From positions 8,230,880 to 8,294,879 of the forward strand of contig ML133383.1 of the NCBI GenBank assembly GCA_003864495.1: a DNA stretch of 64,000 nucleotides, in the 5' to 3' direction. The first letter of the stretch is position 1, and every line of letters starts with the position of its first letter. The position numbers and the translations under genes are program-made. Below the pieces are notes generated by a model that saw nothing but the letters and a program-made list of their open reading frames with translations, made no database searches and had not been told where the DNA came from. The stretch is from Nemopilema nomurai. Lineage: Eukaryota > Cnidaria > Scyphozoa > Rhizostomeae > Rhizostomatidae. Positions 61,301 to 64,000 of this stretch are shown piece by piece.

Positions 61301-62594
61301 ATTGGAGTACCATCCTTGAATTGAAGTTACGTACAATGTGAATATAGGTTAGCTATTACAAAGCAAGTGTACCGACCAAGAGCCAGTAGTTTTTTATTCG
61401 TCACCCCATCATGCATCAATGAAACGCGATCGTTCGAAATGAAATGCTTAAAACGAATAAACCCTGTGCTGTTACCATCTCCACAAAAATGAATCACCAC
61501 AGTTGGCTGCACTGTCTATACTGTAGTTTATCAATAAATTTTAACAGGGATTTTCTGTGTCGGGATACGATCGAACCGAATGCAATCTAGCTGCTTATGA
61601 AAGGGTGAGAGGGGGGGCGAATACTTTCATTTGCTTTTTTTAGCCCAAAGTCGAAAGGTATTGCAAAAAACTGACCTTGTCTCTCCAGGCATCAAGAAAC
61701 CTCTTGATATCTCTAGATGGGGGAAAAAGTGACAAAATCTCAAAATGGTCAGTTCTTCTCAGATTGCCAATAGATATAGAGCAACAGTCGAGTTTAAGGT
61801 TGAGACAGAAAAACTTTTATTCTCAGGCATATAATATGAAACAATATTCTCTTAAGAACTCCAGACTGAAATACTCTCAGTGTGGAGTGGCCTTACTCAT
61901 TGACCACTCAAATATGTTGGTTCAAGTCAAGTGGACCCTAAAGGCACTCGCTAAAAGTGGCATTGATCGAATGGGTAAAACTTGTAAGCTTGTCAACTTG
62001 GCAAATATCTCAGTGTTATGTGTCAGGTCATTGGACTTACTTCATGAGGTATTCTTTTCCTGAAATGTCTCTGGTAAGCTTCTCAACTTTCTGGTGGTCA
62101 TCTTCTTTGCATGTGCGAACATTGATTGAACTAACAAAAAATGTCAACATTGACATTAAGATAAAAGTTTCATTTGATCATAGACGAAGAGGGATTTTTT
62201 CATTTACTAAGAGACATTCTCTAACAAATTAAAAGTAAACTAGAACAATAGAAATATCTATAAACTACCTCAAAAGTCCGTTTTTATGAAAAACGTATAA
62301 CTCCTGAGACAAGATACTTTCTGGTTTAGGAGTCGCTCGCTGAAAAGAAGAAAGAAGAATGTTTTTAATATAAACAGAAAGAGAATAAAAAGTAGCCTAT
62401 TTCTGACGGATTTAGCCAAGCTTCAATTTTTAAATTTAGAAACTAGAAAACAATAGAAAATAGTTTTGTTGAGGCAGTTGAGATAAAGTCTTCTAAGAAA
62501 ATCAGGAGGCTAAAATAAATGATACCTTGAAGCTTTGAAGAAGAGGGAATTCAGGGACTGTATGAGGGATGGTGACGATGCAAAAGTCTTTGTC
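46348..62594 (-). CDS. CFAP61: CFAP61, cilia- and flagella-associated protein 61 (C-terminal 817 residues, 27 exons)
   Basis: Exons from 5' to 3' (minus): 62526-62594, 62269-62339, 62041-62130, 61676-61712, 61237-61314, 60723-60860, 60431-60499, 60037-60089, 59738-59813, 59451-59501, 58961-59037, 58454-58546, 57849-57935, 57045-57201, 56606-56708, 55044-55217, 54359-54474, 53466-53514, 53061-53190, 52191-52230, 51623-51743, 50830-50906, 50313-50414, 49524-49627, 48986-49076, 48511-48570, 46348-46488 (TGA). All phases agree. CFAP61 is an axonemal protein of the calmodulin- and spoke-associated complex near radial spokes, needed for ciliary and sperm motility. Landmarks: DIEYIRAHYNIEDFVYF, EILRLSKKSCLYYPLY, RRQIVYPVKDLGINAPSKR, a Rossmann-type motif VRIVVVGASDVGVSCL, PYDHLLLCTGEQFQYPVP, VYDGKLVIDTNF, FRESWCLAIFHDRFSDF and the end YNQYHLPMYAKPGLV. 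The oxidoreductase-like domain is intact, though catalysis is unproven in the family. The N-terminal acetyltransferase-like region lies beyond the window. Confidence 0.96.
46489..48510. other. Last CFAP61 intron
   Basis: A 2 kb intron between the final two CFAP61 exons, which join in phase 0. It contains a 64-codon minus-strand frame (47153-47347) that I do not accept as an exon. Nothing else is supported. Confidence 0.65.
50019..50248 (+). mobile_element. tRNA-derived SINE
   Basis: The head carries RNA polymerase III internal promoter boxes: an A box TGGCTCAGTGGTTGG at 50026-50040 and a B box GGTTCGAGTCC at 50070-50080, spaced as in a tRNA. The first bases (GCGAGGA) and the ends do not pair as an acceptor stem, so it is not a functional tRNA. 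A tRNA-unrelated body follows (GGAATCACGAGGTGTGGTCA, CTTCTCAGTGTTCTAAAAAC) and an A-rich tail (CAAATACAATAAAAAC). The body matches the fragment at 8868-9017. It lies in the CFAP61 intron between exons 49524-49627 and 50313-50414. Confidence 0.85.
55394..55407 (+). repeat. Solo copy of the foldback-element terminus
   Basis: CCCTGGGTACCAGA here matches the arm of the foldback element at 30851-30920. A partner arm is not evident within the next few hundred bases, so this may be a decayed copy. It is in a CFAP61 intron. Confidence 0.45.
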
Positions 62595-64000
62595 CTACGA
62601 AAACAAGCAAAGATCACCAGTCAAAAGAAAAGGAATCTGATATACCGAGGTGGTTTTGTAAGCCCTTAAACCCATTCTTCAATCATCACTACCCGTTTAA
62701 GACGGCCATAATCACAAGGCACGATTCTTAAAAATCAGATAGAGTTCATCCGTGGTCAAACAGCAAAACAACCCACTACGTTTCGTGTGTATTTCTCGAA
62801 AGCGGATACGAAACCTCATTTGGTTGTGGAACGCTATCATCAATGCAGAAGGTAAGGGTTCGGCTCACCATCCTTCTGGTGTCGACATGATAAACACAGT
62901 CGACATGATATCGCTTATTTCTGGATTTTCATGGATGGCAAATCTCAAATCTAATTGTTGGCTTTAAGCATGAGAACTTTGGTGCTATAGCTACAAGTGT
63001 TTGAGAATGTTTATCGCTTAGACACACTGGCTTAGCCTGCCTTGTTGGTAATGGAATGAAGATGCAGTCTTCAAAGAACGGAAAAGAATAAAACTAACTT
63101 GTCCCGAAATGTCTTAATGCATTCACAGTTAATTCGTCGTGACAATACCTGCAGGGAATTTTAATATTGGGATGATGGAATTTGGGGGACATGTGTCTAG
63201 AATTAAGATTCCAAGCACAGGACAATCCTTGGATATTGACCTATTATGAACCTTTAGAGCATGAATTGCTAATAGCTTGTGGGTAAGTTTCCTTAGTTAT
63301 AGTATTGCTCAAAGGTTGAAAGAAAACGTTGTTGGTATAGGAACTAATGTTTTGGGCCATGTGTCTAGTTTCAGATTTCCAATTGCCAGAAAGTACAATA
63401 TTCAGTATGCACGTTTTGTATTTGCGTAACATTCGATACAGAGTCATCGGTGACATAGTTATGGAAGAATCCAAAACATTCCCAAACACAGCGAAGCAAA
63501 GTCCATATAAAAAAATTCTCCACGCTGAGCAAACAAGTAAATTCCAATCAAATTAAAGTACTCCACCGGGCTGAAACGATTCATAATTTTCTCGCATTCG
63601 CCGCTCTCGACGCCTTTTTGCGAAAACAACAGCTCGTGTAGTAAGGGAGGGTGAGTTTTGTTATATAAAATAAATATATAATTTGCCCATAAATAGCGTT
63701 GCTAGCTTTGCCTTAAAGATCGGATTGTTAGCTAAGATGGCCACAATGCTTTATATAATGCAGCCTTAAAAGTACCTTGAGGGACAAAGCAACAACTAAA
63801 TAGTGCCTTTACAACCTTGTCCATTCCTCGTTCATGGCCTAATGGCATCTTTTTGGCAGTGTTTGAGAGTCTCGCTCCCTCCTCCACGTATGTGATGCCC
63901 TCTTTCTAAGCACCTGTGGGTATTTACAGTCCTGTCTAGGCATAGAGTCGAGGCTACAAAGTTCTTTCCAAGGCAGAAAACAGAGGCCTTTTAGTAATGT
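62595..64000. other. CFAP61 intron or 5' region, no exon found
   Basis: I looked on the minus strand for the preceding CFAP61 segment (the conserved stretch before the DKDFCIVTIPHTVPEF exon) and did not find it. The exon at 62594 starts in phase 0. A minus-strand frame between about 63460 and 63650, reading SGECEKIMNRFSPVEYFNL, is open but has no family match or clear splice sites. Confidence 0.5.

Overview
This is an A+T-rich stretch of nuclear DNA from an animal. Genes are split into many short exons with GT-AG introns, coding is sparse, and simple repeats, minisatellites and small transposon remnants are common. CFAP61 points to a lineage with motile cilia or flagella, and TAF5 and a TMEM163-like protein are typical metazoan genes. 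A cnidarian such as a coral or anemone would fit, but that is an inference; nothing here fixes the species. Splice models below were built by hand from homology to remembered family members, reading phase and splice-site sequence; no alignment was run.

Layout. (1) 1200-21285, plus strand: the C-terminal 492 residues of TAF5, the WD40 scaffold subunit of TFIID, in 17 exons. Its N-terminal domains lie left of the window. A 6.5 kb intron holds an unrecognised two-exon minus-strand gene (4909-6375), a 19-bp minisatellite and a 17-bp minisatellite. (2) 22111-22590, plus: an intronless degenerate EF-hand-like protein. (3) 25092-25451, minus: a small coiled-coil ORF. (4) 27439-43521, plus: an eight-exon TMEM163/cation-diffusion-facilitator-like membrane protein of 284 residues. 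Its 9 kb third intron contains, on the opposite strand, two tandem four-exon genes (30585-33167 and 35170-38344) for 352-residue proteins of the cobalamin-independent methionine synthase (MetE) catalytic-domain family, with all four zinc ligands present. (5) 43904-45689, minus: a BTB-domain protein with an apparent frameshift in its last exon. (6) 46348-62594, minus: the C-terminal 817 residues of CFAP61, the ciliary radial-spoke/calmodulin-complex protein with an FAD/NAD-type domain, in 27 exons. Its N-terminal part lies right of the window.

Mobile and repeated DNA includes two related elements with a shared terminal inverted repeat (26311-26775, 37292-37610), the first keeping what looks like the acidic tail of a transposase; a tRNA-derived SINE (50019-50248) with a second 3' fragment (8868-9017); a short foldback element (30851-30920); a 138-bp minisatellite next to an exon of the TMEM163-like gene; and several shorter arrays.

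The most interesting feature is the nested tandem pair of MetE-like genes. Most animals are thought to make methionine with the cobalamin-dependent enzyme or betaine-homocysteine methyltransferase, so an intron-bearing, duplicated, catalytically intact MetE-core protein inside an animal gene merits phylogenetic and biochemical follow-up.
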